Shown: in pieces, positions 1 to 9,835 of the stretch | How the letters are laid out: every line of letters starts with the position of its first letter | Numbering within the stretch: position 1 is the first letter of the stretch | From: Euprymna scolopes | Taxonomy: Eukaryota; Mollusca; Cephalopoda; Sepiida; Sepiolidae | Length of the DNA: 46,358 bases | Reading direction: 5' to 3' | NCBI GenBank assembly: GCA_024364805.1 | Contig: CM044488.1 | Location: 37,191,739-37,238,096, forward strand | Notes under the pieces: generated by a model | What the model saw: only the letters and a program-made list of their open reading frames with translations | What the model was told of the DNA's origin: nothing | The model's database searches: none | Translations under genes and position numbers: made by a program

Positions 1-18
1 GAGAGAGAGAGAGAGAGA
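1..18. repeat. (GA)n microsatellite at window edge
   Basis: Pure GA dinucleotides run from the first base, so the tract probably continues outside the window. Confidence 0.9.
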
Positions 19-336
19 AATGAAAAGGAACCAACCGAATTATGTGTTAATCAACATTTCGTCTTAATTTCGAGAATTCCTCTGCCATAAAAATAAAATA
101 AAGACGAAACGTTGATATTCTTTTTTTATTTCTCTATTTTGTCGGAATGCTAATAAATACTCGTAGGAATAAAAGCAATAAACGTCAGAAAATATCTACT
201 CCTATCGGCTAAGTAAAAAATATTGGAGGCAAAGAAAAATAGTGGAGAATAAAACAACTGAAAGGAACAGTGCATATTTTAGGCGACAATGGCCTTCTAA
301 GTATTAAATTTAATACCATATGAGAAGATTACAATA
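19..336. other. Unassigned AT-rich stretch
   Basis: I see no coding region, RNA gene or recognised repeat here. The DNA is AT-rich and ends at the first MITE. Confidence 0.5.
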
Positions 337-617
337 TGGTAAAACCCCGGGATACGGTTACCCTGAGGTACGTTTTTTTTCAGGTTACGATGTGGAATAT
401 GATGTTTTTCCGGTACCTGGCTTCAGTATTTGCATCGCCTTACGGTGTTATTGATAATGTTAGTTGATTATATACCTGTGTATTATATGTTGTACTGTAA
501 TTTGTTATCAAATTTTATATGTACTGTATAAAATTTTGATTATGCCCTGCCACACGGCGATTTCGCCTTATGATCCCAACCCAAGAACGGGTAATGTCGT
601 ATCGCGGGGTTCTACTG
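337..617 (+). mobile_element. Pogo/Tigger-like MITE, 281 bp
   Basis: A small non-autonomous DNA transposon. The right end, read inward, is CAGTAGAACCCCGCGATACG, and the left end reads TGGTAAAACCCCGGGATACG, so the two form inverted terminal repeats with a few mismatches. Both ends are flanked by TA, the target duplication of Tc1/mariner/pogo elements. CAGTARAACC ends are typical of pogo-like families. No transposase is encoded. Related partial copies lie at 1577-1705 and 9290-9473, both in the opposite orientation. Assignment to pogo is from the end sequence only. Confidence 0.55.
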
Positions 618-625
618 TACCATTA

Positions 626-626
<1 letters not shown>

Positions 627-693
<67 letters not shown>
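627..693. repeat. (GT)n microsatellite
   Basis: About 33 uninterrupted GT units directly beside the MITE right end. The open frame across it encodes only Cys-Val repeats and is not a gene. Confidence 0.95.
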
Positions 694-695
<2 letters not shown>

Positions 696-970
696 AAATT
701 CATTGCAATAAAATGGGGAGTGAGCACCCAAACGCTTGCTAAAAGTATATCAGTTTACTCAAAACTCAATATAAGCATTGATCCCCAACTGATTCTGAAA
801 GACTAAAACAATTACTATTACCACTTTGCTAGATTTAGGCCTTCAGATCGTCGCTAATAACCATTTGAGGTGGGAACCATTAAGCCACGTCCACAGTCAG
901 CTACTATGATAGTTACGGTGTTAGCAGTCATAAACCTTGACACATCTCTTTTGCGGAGAACAGCACCGGT

Positions 971-1520
971 AAGGTGATTTGGTCAGACGAGAACCAATTA
1001 GACTCCAGGATGCATTAATTTCAACCACAACTTTAAAGGATTACATCCATACTTTTAGGGATTTCTAGAAGAGGCAGAGAGCATCCGGTTACTCACGTAG
1101 TAAGACAGTGGCACTATTTCCTGCCTCTGTCGGCTAAAAATGAGCACGGGTATCTTCACTTGAAGATAAACTATTCGTAGAAGATACTTCCGGCAGTCGA
1201 CGAGGATATGGGTACTGGCTTAAAATGATCGTAACATATATATTTCTTTTCTCATCCCTGTGAGGTGATTTGGTCACACGAAAACCAATTAAACTCTTTA
1301 GCGTATTAATTTCTACCGGACTACACTCACACCCTTAAGAATTTATAGGGCACTTAGATACCTTCCAGACACCCACGAAGAAATACATCGACACTCTCTT
1401 CTGTCCCGTCGGGTAGAGATTGATCAAAGATATCTTCAATTAGGGATCTACTGCTCAAAGAACTCATTCGGCAGCTGAATTTTGATACTATTGTATCTTT
1501 CACTGTTTGAACTGTTGGCA
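971..1520. repeat. Two-unit tandem repeat, period about 288 bp
   Basis: The motif AGGTGATTTGGTCA near 973 recurs near 1261, and the following 35 or so bases match well (gagaaccaattagactc versus gaaaaccaattaaactc). Weaker similarity continues through each unit, for example tattaatttc and the stretch ending in gaagatac or aagatatc. I see no coding potential. It is either a decayed satellite-like pair or a tandemly duplicated repeat of unknown family. Confidence 0.6.
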
Positions 1521-1576
1521 ACCTACACCCAATGGTTTAGATCACACACATTAAAAACCTTTAACCGCCATTAATT

Positions 1577-1705
1577 CGTTCCGGGGTTGGAATCGTAAAA
1601 TTAAATCGCCGTATGGCGCGGCCTAATCCAAATTTTATATAGTACATATAAAAAAATCAGTACTGTATATAATAAACAGGTATATAATCAAATGACATTA
1701 GAAAT
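1577..1705 (-). mobile_element. Partial copy of the pogo-like MITE
   Basis: On the minus strand this segment matches the interior of the element at 337-617: the stretch with tatatacctgt, the tgtactgtat run, and the block around cggcgattt followed by the GGTTGG end. The outer terminal repeats are not clearly preserved. It therefore lies inverted relative to the copy 1 kb upstream. Confidence 0.5.
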
Positions 1706-1721
1706 CTTCTATAATATAAAG

Positions 1722-1722
<1 letters not shown>

Positions 1723-1779
<57 letters not shown>
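1723..1779. repeat. (GT)n microsatellite
   Basis: About 28 GT units, placed between the partial MITE and the tRNA-like/Helitron-like element. Confidence 0.95.
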
Positions 1780-1849
1780 TCATGAATATGCTCCTATATG
1801 GTTGACTATTTTAAAAAACTGATTACATATAATGATAGAAGATGTATCG

Positions 1850-2488
1850 AGACACAGGAATGGGTATATTTGATCTGGCAGAACGGTGGTTCATTAAAAT
1901 TGTGGGGTCTGCGTTCGCGCCTGGTCCACAAAGTATGGAAATAAAAAATTTAAAAATTAAAACAAAAAACGTTTACAAGTGTTTTTGATATAGATGTACA
2001 TAATAATACATTGATAAGTATGTTTTAACTTTAATAGGGATGTTATAATAAAATTGTGGGGTCTGCGTTCGCGCCTGGTATCCATAGAATGGAAATAGGC
2101 ACAAACTTTAATAAAGACTTTTCATATCTGTCTGCGTAAGTATACTTTGATAATTATGTTTCAGTTTAAAGAAATATGGTATAATAAAATTATGGGGTGT
2201 TCGTTCGCGCCTGACCTCCATAGAATGGAAATATGTCAAAAAGTTTAACAAGTTTTTTTTTAATATAGATCCACAGAATATTGTGATAAGTGTTTCCGTG
2301 TGAACAGGTATGGCATAATAAATTATGGAGTTTATCTATTTTATTTTTACTTTCATCATATTTTGCTTTGGTTTTGATACCCCAAATTTACAACCCTTCC
2401 TTTTCATAAGCTATCATACTTTAATAAATCAGAGTCCATTTTCTGTAAGCTGTTTTTGAATCCAGTCAACGACGGGTACTTTTGCTAG
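1850..2488 (+). mobile_element. Helitron-like element with tRNA-like head (tentative)
   Basis: The right end reads GACGGGTACTTTTGCTAG followed by T, the CTAG|T form of a Helitron 3' end with a GC-rich block about 12-20 nt upstream. Near the left side a tRNA-like pol III promoter is visible: an A-box-like TGGCAGAACGG at 1876-1886 and a B-box-like GTTCGCGCC at 1913-1921. I could not fix the 5' end. The link between the tRNA-like part and the CTAG end is inferred from other copies in this window that show the same pairing. Confidence 0.4.
1898..2325 (+). repeat. Tandem B-box-like units, about 3 copies
   Basis: The string GTTCGCGCCTG occurs at 1913, 2067 and 2203, each time preceded by ataataaaattrtgggg (or attaaaattgtgggg) and followed by ccatagaatggaaata or a variant. 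Spacings are 154 and 136 bp, and a fourth degenerate start (cataataaattatgg) follows near 2313. Only the first unit has an A-box-like sequence before it. Confidence 0.65.
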
Positions 2489-3240
2489 TAATATACATAA
2501 TTTGTGACCTAAACCGTATATAAATAATAATATAAATAATTTGTTATCTATAAGAAGAGTATTGTTTTCTTTTTGTTCGCGACACTTTTGTTATGTGTTA
2601 TTCTAATGAAAGATAGTCTGACCTACTCACACATTCAAGCTCGTTTATATTAAACCTATTTTTTCTGAGACTTCAAAGATTTTATGATTGCGAAATGCGT
2701 TCTTAAATCCGTACCAATTTAACTTGGCAAACACGACAAAATAGTTGAAGATGCTGTTTGACTGCAAAAATATAAATTCGCATTCTTTATTGATGACACA
2801 AACAAAAGCAAAACCATTTTTACGTTACGTCTGTTCAATCTGCGCGTTTAGCGCTAAAAATTCCATTTCAAATTTGAATGTGACAGAACATTAACCATGA
2901 TATTTCAACGTTAAACGTGACAGACGAAGTAAAAAGTAATTTAGAACTTGAGTTTTTCGAAGCAACAATAATATCTGTTCATGTTTTAAGAAGAAAACAA
3001 CGTTATAACATGAAATATCGTAATTGTTACACGACGAAAGCAGCAGTTTTTGAGGTTCAAAGATTAAACTTAGTGAATGAACGGAAGTGACAACATCAGA
3101 TGAGTTTTGAAGAAAGTGAACTATTCCTTTTTCCACACTCGAACGAGATGGTGACACACAAAAAACATCAGTCCGATAGTGAGTGTCGGGTTGGGATATA
3201 GTTCTGTTCAGTTTTCAGAAGTTCTACCTTCCCAGGCGTT
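2489..3240. other. Unassigned AT-rich stretch
   Basis: No recognised gene or repeat. The short minus-strand open frame at 2891-3157 has no motif I know and looks like chance. Confidence 0.5.
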
Positions 3241-3257
3241 ACCTTTTCTTTGAAAAG

Positions 3258-4126
3258 AGGTCAGTTTATTGGTAATCCCTGTAGGTGCCTTTACTGGGGG
3301 AAAAAACAAGCTTCTATCTTTACATCATCAACGCTTTGATCTCCATCTGGCATCAATTGAAATGTATGGCTCTTGTCTTGGGGAGGCTCCATGTTTTGAC
3401 AAGCTTCTGGGTTTGACCTTTACTCCTGATCTGAAATGGAACACGTACATCGGGTCTGTTGCCAGGGACGCTGGAAAAATGGTTGGATCCTTCTACCGCT
3501 CCAGAAGATATCTCACTACTGATGCAATTCTCTATCTGTGTAAAGGATAAGTACGTCCAAGGATGGAGTACTGCTGCCAGATCTGGACAGGAGTTGCTAA
3601 AAGCAGCATATCCTGCCTTGACTGAGTACAAAATAGACTTCGTGGCTTGGTGGGGGATGCCTTTTTCTCTTCCCTGTAGCCTCTCTCCCACAGAAGAGAC
3701 GTTGCGAGCCTGTCTTTGTTTAATCGTTATTTCCATGGCAAATACTCGTCTAAGAGCTCCAATCTCTGGCCCCGCCTCGCCAATTTTTCACGAAAAACAC
3801 CCGTCAAGCTGAAATTACTGTCATTAATTTTCCCCACTCTTTATCTGTGCCTAAATCCAAACGTAGATTCCATGAGCAGAGCTTCTTTCTTAGAAGTGCA
3901 CGACTGTGGAACTCTGTTCCGTTTGCCTGTTTCTCATCTGACTACAACTTGGATGTCTTCAAGTCCAACATAAACAAATTCCTGACAAACTGCCCCCCTT
4001 AAGACACTTTATCAAATCTCCAATACTAATGATTACTACGATACTATCCCATTGATTACTGTACACTCAATAACCCTTATCCCCGAGTGACTTCCGGGCC
4101 TTGACAAGTGGTGACATCCATGTAAA
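3258..4126 (+). pseudogene. LINE family A, 5'-truncated copy (RT C-terminal region)
   Basis: This is the 3' part of a non-LTR retrotransposon (CR1/Jockey group by general look). Translated pieces include KNKLLSLHHQRFDLHLASIE, LLGLTFTPDLKWNTYI, VGSFYRSRRYLT and, in another frame, a C-terminal stretch like LFRLPVSHLTTTWMSS. These match the region after the reverse-transcriptase catalytic core in the longer copy at 43446-44972. The RT core itself is absent, so the copy is 5'-truncated. The frame is broken several times: frames shift near 3460-3545 and again near 3720. It ends with a short A run at 4125-4133 after the shared 3' end cccttatccccgagtg. A dead, truncated insertion. Confidence 0.75.
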
Positions 4127-4136
4127 AAAAAATACC

Positions 4137-4870
4137 GATCTGGGCTGTTCAAGCAGTTTTTGTAGGCCAGAGATATTGTGTTCCACAGACGGGTAGTTCT
4201 AAGAAAGACAGTGTGTGGGTGAAGTTTTCATTTAGTTTTGATAGAAAATAAGGGAAATTTCTGGTAGTTGTTACGAATGATTTGCAGAGGGAGGATCATA
4301 GATTAAAGCTCAGTCGAGCATATATGAAAATAACGATAGAGCAAAGATAGACTTGAAACGTCTCCTCTGTCAGAAAGAAGTATGGATGCAAAACGGTCCT
4401 CGCTCACTATATTCGAAGACAGTTTGTACCCTGCCAACACAGGAAAGGGTACTTACGTTTAACAGCAAATTACTCATGACGCACAGATTACTGATTAGTC
4501 TATACTACAATGCAGAAGATCGATCTCCGGTATTTTTTTTTTATGCTCAGCAGACTGTCAAAGTTTTCCAAGATGTTAAGAAGAACATCTCCTTAATACA
4601 ACGTTTAAACAGCTTTGCAAATACGGAAGCTACTTCCGGTTGCAGCATTTTGAGCACTGATTGGAATGTTGTCATAGCCAGTTGCTTCACTGAGATGCAG
4701 ATTCTTGATAAGTATGACAACATCTCGAATATGGATGTCGCTCAGAGTATTTTCACTCCTGTGAGGAAATTCACGGGGTATACGGCCCTGATCGCACACG
4801 GTGAAGTTTGATGCAACGTTCTCAGTAAAGAGTTTGGCTTTCTCGGATGCCGATGTAATCACCTCAGGTC
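4137..4870 (-). pseudogene. LINE family A, second copy, opposite strand
   Basis: Read on the minus strand, the start encodes the segment before the RT core (SASEKAKLFTENVASNFTVC, RSENTLSDIHIRDVVILIKN, LSEATGYDNIPIS). It then jumps to C-terminal material (a decayed RRDVASLSL-like stretch, and SVEHN-like WNSLP remnants) near 4370-4200. The central RT core is lost by internal deletion. Its 3' end lies only about 10 bp from the 3' end of the plus-strand copy at 3258-4126, so the two copies are tail to tail. The apparent plus-strand frame at 4353-4811 is a shadow of this copy. Confidence 0.65.
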
Positions 4871-4984
4871 CGTTAATGATAGGTGGGCTTCCGTAAAATA
4901 TAGCTAAGTCATTAGAGCGAATATATTAAAAAGGTTTCTATAAACTGCTATAAAATATTCTGCAGTCTCCCAACAATTTATGTT

Positions 4985-5235
4985 AACTATTCTCCTTCTT
5001 CTTTATAATCTTTACAATCTTTACAATACACAGTTGATTCTTCTCCTTTTCGCGATTTCTCGGTAGAAAAGTTCAATACACATCTGACAAAACTCACTTC
5101 CTCCTCTCTGATCAACAGGCTTTTTATTGAAACCGTCTGCTTTTCATATGCATATTTGATGCCCTGAAGTCTTGTTACCTCATGAGATTGCCAGCCTATA
5201 AGTAAACGCAGCGGCCATTTTTTTCTTTCTTTGTT
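4985..5235 (-). mobile_element. LTR-like fossil segment (putative solo LTR)
   Basis: Parts of this segment resemble the region just upstream of the LTR-retrotransposon fossil near 42950-43130: a cctcc..ctctg..caacaggc block, a tttattgaaa or tttattagaaa block holding a minus-strand AATAAA signal, an octamer-like tttgcatat element, and a TATA-like tataagt/tataaat. I infer a shared LTR family. End repeats and a target duplication were not resolved. It is a broken fossil. Confidence 0.3.
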
Positions 5236-5895
5236 TTTCTTACCTGACGCAAAAACTGCATGCTGTACAAATTCAGGTTTGTACTAATGTTATGTAGTAG
5301 GTCGAACACAAGTATTTGTTAGTTATTTATCTGTCTGTTGATCTATCTATTTATTTATATATTTATTAGCCATAGATCTTTCAATCTAGTTATCTATTTC
5401 TGTATCTATCCATCTCGATCTATCTATCTATCTATCTAACTGGAAAGATAAACAAGAGACGAATATGAAGAATGTTGATAAAGACTGTCAAAATATGTCA
5501 GGGCTGGATCGTAGACAAGTTTACCGGAAGTATTTGGTCAGCCGACAAATCTACGTGATAGTTACGTGAATCAGGTTATCTGGAGATCATTGGAGTTGGA
5601 ATTTGGACGTTGTGCAGAGCGGACGGTTTAGAAGGTTGCCCCCCCTTCACCTGGGAGAAGGCTAACGTGCCTTAGAATGGAGACCTACAATTAACCACGC
5701 AAGCAAAGATATTCACTTTCCATTCTTCTGCGAATTACACCTGGAAAGTGAATAAAAACTATATAAAACCAACCAGCGTTCTTGGAAGTGAATGAATATT
5801 CGCCCAAAGAGGTTCCAGCCTCCAAGAACAAGATGAATTCCAAGTGAACAAGATCAACGACGCATGACACTAAGATATGTCCAAAATACATGTAT

Positions 5896-5931
<36 letters not shown>

Positions 5932-7124
5932 CACGCACACATATACACACACACTCATATGAACAATTAGATATAAATATAACATAGACAACAACAACAT
6001 AACTTAGGGTTCAAATAGTGAAGAATCAACCATAGACATTTAGCGACATGTATACACATAATGATGAACCCTTCATCCCAAGTACACATATCGACATATG
6101 GTGCTATGGTACACAATTAGCCAACAGACTCCTTTTTGTGTACGCTATCATACAACACTAATTTTTAATCATATAAACAATCCGGTGAAAGGAAAATGAT
6201 AATCCCGCGTAATTTACGCGGATCTCGTTAGTCTAATATGAAAATCGTGACAACGTTCATTCGCAGTCACGTTTTGTTCCAGCATTTTATGTAAAAGAAG
6301 ACGCACGATTTTGTTGTACTTTATTTTCAACCTCACACCCCTCAAACTTTCCTGTTGGAATCAAATGAAGTCGGAATTGTGGGGGGAAGGGGGGGGGAGT
6401 TAGTGGTGGACAATCCTAGACTCTGCGCCGGACAATCGTGTTTGCGTCGTCGCTGTAATTGAATGCAGTTACAAGATCCGTTTACCCCGAAGCCAGAGAC
6501 GATAGATAAAAATGTCCGCATTAGTCTGTACAAGGCGTCAACAAAGTTATTTTATTTGTTTGTATGCTGAGCGTGTGAGTTAGTTATTAACTGTAATTAA
6601 CTTCAGCACAGGAACATCGTGTCGAAGATGGAAAAGGGGCCGCAGGGAGATTGTGAAATAAAGCAGAGTCCATTGGTAATCACTGATATCATACGAAAGT
6701 AGGAATCCACATGGAGATGAGGAGGCAGGAATTACGGCGAGCACTGATCGAGATTTACTGTTTTGATATACAATATGTTACTTTGTAATTCTTTCCGGCG
6801 ATGTTTTTTGGCTGTCGTGTCCCAGCTAGTATACACAGTCTATATCTATCTTCTATGCACATATAGAGTTGAGTTTTTTTTTTATCGCCCTGGCATTGAT
6901 ATTAAAAGTCTACTTTTTATTTTAAAAAATTATTAAAACGAACTTTTTAATATACTCAGTCATGGATATACGAGCGGCTACTTGAAAGTTAACTAATTTG
7001 CATAGTAACGAGCGTTAATTAATTACTTAATCGTTTTTATGGTTTGGCTTCATTGCACTATTACGCTGAATTCTACATAATTGTGTAGAATTTAAGATGA
7101 AAAAGTTCTAGCCAACAAATATAT
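5236..7124. other. Unassigned stretch with small repeats
   Basis: I see no gene. It contains an imperfect (ATCT)n patch near 5395-5445, two short inverted repeats at 5710-5754 and 5778-5829, a CA/TA patch at 5898-5950, and near 7068-7092 a small palindrome (AATTCTACA ... TGTAGAATT) whose surroundings recur inverted near 12150-12195. Confidence 0.5.
5710..5754. repeat. 13-bp inverted repeat, 19-nt loop
   Basis: TATTCACTTTCCA at 5710-5722 pairs exactly with TGGAAAGTGAATA at 5742-5754. A second stem, GTTCTTGGA at 5778-5786 with TCCAAGAAC at 5821-5829, lies just downstream. Confidence 0.7.
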
Positions 7125-7181
7125 GTGTATATATATATACACACATATATGCATATATATATACACACACACATACACACA

Positions 7182-7276
<95 letters not shown>
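7125..7276. repeat. Compound TA/CA/CT/TA microsatellite
   Basis: TA and CA runs, then (CT)n at about 7185-7216, then about 30 TA units to 7276. Open frames on both strands across it (Ile-Tyr and Ser-Leu runs) are artefacts of the repeat. Confidence 0.95.
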
Positions 7277-7279
<3 letters not shown>

Positions 7280-7757
7280 CTTGTCGGTGTATATGCGAAA
7301 AGTCTCTACCAATCTCTTCTCTTCATATTTGGTCTACAGAGTTGAAATTTGATATGTAGAGTATTTGTATCCGTAGCACATTTTCGATGTGGCTTTTAGC
7401 CACTAAAATAGCTATTATGAGGTCCAAATTAAAAAGAAATTGACCTTGACTTGGTCTAAGTCGCCTGTATCCGTTTTTTCCTGTGCATGTGCTAATTAAA
7501 ATTTAGCAGTTTTGTATACGTATGGGTTTAGGTCATACGCTAAGGGATAAAATTGGAGGGCTGTATATTTGGTTTCAAACCTAACATATAGCACACAAGT
7601 CATTTTTTCTTTTTTTACTTGTGAAATCACTACTATTAGGTACAATATAATAATCAATAGAGAATTGGCTCTATAATAATAAATACAAAATCTGCATAAA
7701 TTAACGTATAATATTTAAGCGTGTTTTACGACAGGACAACGTCGGGTCGCCTGCGAA
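7277..7757 (+). mobile_element. Helitron-like copy 1, tRNA-like module inside
   Basis: It begins after the microsatellite with a stretch seen in sister copies (gtctctacc, ttggtctacag, gttgaaattt). A B-box-like GGTTTCAAACC lies near 7571 with a weak A-box region before it, followed by acttgtgaaatcact. The 3' part carries a decayed gacaacgtcgggtcgcctgc end where sisters have CTAG. No protein is encoded. Family assignment rests on sister copies with cleaner ends at 18869-19298 and 38513-38930. Confidence 0.5.
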
Positions 7758-7770
7758 TATATGTATATAT

Positions 7771-8064
7771 GTGACGCTGTCTGTCCATGTGTCGAACGGT
7801 CTTTACCAAACTACCTTATCAATTTACGGTCTATATGCTTGAAACTAGCTATATAGGGAATTCAGACCTGTGGAACAGATTCAATTTTATGGTTCGTCGC
7901 TAAAAATGAGTACTAAAGGTCAACATTTAAAATTAAAACTTGGCTGACGTAAATCAACTAAATGTGTATCTAGTTTTGATATGCATAGAGATTTAGCTTA
8001 GACGGAAACAATAACGTTGGAGAGCTATATGTTTTGGTTTCAATTCTAGCTGATGACACCCAAG

Positions 8065-8157
<93 letters not shown>

Positions 8158-8172
8158 ACTTTTGAAATCACT
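7771..8172 (+). mobile_element. Helitron-like copy 2, interrupted by (TA)n
   Basis: It starts with gacgctgtctgtccatgtg, the 5' pattern of these elements. A B-box-like GGTTTCAATTC followed by TAGCTGATG lies at 8036-8055. A (TA)n tract at 8065-8156 replaces the T-rich tract of copy 1, and acttttgaaatcact resumes after it before copy 3 begins. The 3' end is missing. Confidence 0.5.
8065..8156. repeat. (TA)n microsatellite
   Basis: About 45 TA units inside Helitron-like copy 2. Confidence 0.95.
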
Positions 8173-8520
8173 GATATATATCCTTGTATATCTGTGTTCG
8201 AGACAGTCTCTACAAACTACTCAGTCAATTTTGATTAAATACGTGAAACTTGATATATAGGGAATTCGAACCTCTGCAACAACTTCTATTTGATTTTTAG
8301 CCGGTGACATAGTTGCTAAGAGGTCAAAGTTTAACAATTGGAGCTTGACATTTAAAGTGCTCTTCTACGCATACGCAGATATGCATTTATATGTTAAAGT
8401 CAGTTAATTTTCAAAGGTTGGATATCTGTCAGTTGTTAAACCAGACGGTAACGAATAACGCTTAAGTGCTAAATGTTTTGGTTTCGATTCCACAGAGAGA
8501 ATTATTGAGCTAAAGTGCAT
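8173..8520 (+). mobile_element. Helitron-like copy 3 (3'-truncated)
   Basis: It repeats the order of copies 1 and 2: gtatatctgtgttcgagacagtctctac at the start, a tgaaacttgatatatagggaattcgaacc block shared with copy 2, then the tRNA-like part with GGTTTCGATTC at 8480-8490. The Helitron 3' end is not seen. Three heads in a row suggest serial insertion or tandem duplication. Confidence 0.45.
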
Positions 8521-9289
8521 GGAATTAGTGCTACTGTGGCTTATTATATATCCACGTTATGTTAAGTCTTACTAACTAACCAATCAAACTCATTATCACT
8601 CCGCCGCACAAGTTAATTTTTCAATAGTCAACTTAGAGAATCTTTCTCACATAGATTCGGTAGACCTTTCCCTGACATCTTGTTTTTTTTATATAGTGGT
8701 GATACAACCCGTTTATGAATGCGTAAAATTAACATATGACTTAATTTTCACAGATATGTACTTGGAATTTTATTTTTGCTGCTATTCGCTGCTCTTTTAT
8801 GTGCTGTTTTTTTTTTAATGAATATGTATTGTTATTCTAAAGTAAAGTTTATTTTTGCATACAGCTGTTTTCTATTTTACTTCTGCAGTTCAATAAGTTT
8901 GGGGATTTTTGTTTTAGTTTAGAATTTCAAACTACTCATTCAAACATAATCTACACATGTGATAAAAATTTCTAAAGATTTCTGTCATTTTAGTATTTAT
9001 TATTTGATTAAAACTTATACATTATTAAAATGTACTAGATCAGGTTTAATCAATAATATCTTATATATCCTCACAAATTATTTAAAGTCAAGTAACATTT
9101 TACATTACAGCGCTAAAAATAGGGTATTATAATAACTAGATTAAATAGAAATAGAAATTCCGATATTGATTAATTGTGCGTAATAACAAATGAAAATAAA
9201 TAAATAAATATTCGTTGGTCTCAGAAACAAACCGACACCAAAAATATTGTTGATGTTGAATTTCTGGTATAGTAGAAACCCACGACACG
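8521..9289. other. Unassigned AT-rich stretch
   Basis: No gene or known repeat recognised. Short minus-strand frames near 9136-9453 run into the MITE copy and look like chance. Confidence 0.5.
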
Positions 9290-9473
9290 GAATTAATAAT
9301 AAGTAACAAAATACAATACAGTATATAATACACATGTATGTAATCAAATAACATGATAAATAACACCGTAAGGCGTGAAAAATACCGTAACCATGGGCCG
9401 GAAAAACATCGTATTCCACATTGTAACTTGAAAAAGCCGTATCCTGAGGCCACTGTATCCCGGGGTTCTACTG
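9290..9473 (-). mobile_element. Partial pogo-like MITE
   Basis: The right edge, read on the minus strand, is CAGTAGAACCCCGGGATAC, next to TA at 9474-9475. The following 150 bp match positions 337-510 of the first MITE in reverse (ggtgttat, gatgtttttccgg, tggaatacgat). The far end is not recognisable. Confidence 0.55.
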
Positions 9474-9485
9474 TATTGATATAAA

Positions 9486-9587
9486 TAATGTCATTATTTT
9501 GTTTATTTCAATTTTTATGTAATAGCTCCGTTTGACTGAAAACGGAGCTATTACATAAAAATTGAAATAAACAAAATAATGACATTA
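9486..9587. repeat. Perfect 48-bp inverted repeat with 6-nt loop
   Basis: Positions 9486-9533 are the exact reverse complement of 9540-9587, with no mismatch over 48 bp. The loop is gactga (9534-9539). It starts 12 bp after the end of the MITE and its right arm runs into the A-box-like sequence of the next feature. If transcribed it would form a long, fully paired hairpin. Perfect identity in such AT-rich, decayed surroundings means the structure is recent or is an assembly product. Confidence 0.95.
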
Positions 9588-9740
9588 GCTCAGAGGTAAA
9601 ATGTTAACCTACAGATTCAAGGTTGCTTTTGTGACTAAGCTCGTATCTCCCGACTTGCAGTAATTGTCACTTCCTACGCTGATGAGTGCGTAAGGATGAA
9701 ACATTAGTGTCTATGAATATAAAATAATTCTTAATATTTA
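9583..9740 (+). other. tRNA-like SINE head (possible)
   Basis: TAGCTCAGAGG at 9586-9596 fits the tRNA A-box consensus, and it is followed by gtaaaatgtt and a weak B-box-like gattcaagg. No cloverleaf closes well, so this is a decayed tRNA-derived SINE at best and not a tRNA gene. Confidence 0.35.
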
Positions 9741-9759
9741 CTTATAAAAAATGTCATCG

Positions 9760-9760
<1 letters not shown>

Positions 9761-9832
<72 letters not shown>
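9761..9832. repeat. (TA)n microsatellite
   Basis: About 36 TA units immediately beyond the 3' end of the Helitron-like copy at 9835-10327. Confidence 0.95.

Positions 9833-9834
<2 letters not shown>

Positions 9835-9835
<1 letters not shown>

Noticed and set aside
1870-1935. True tRNA gene
   Set aside because: A- and B-box-like sequences are present but no cloverleaf with paired acceptor stem can be drawn.
1898-2325. CRISPR-like spaced repeats
   Set aside because: Only three imperfect units with related, not unique, spacers; the organism is eukaryotic and the units look like tandem repeat decay.
4353-4811. 152-residue plus-strand frame
   Set aside because: It is antisense to the family A LINE copy on the minus strand, whose reading explains the sequence.
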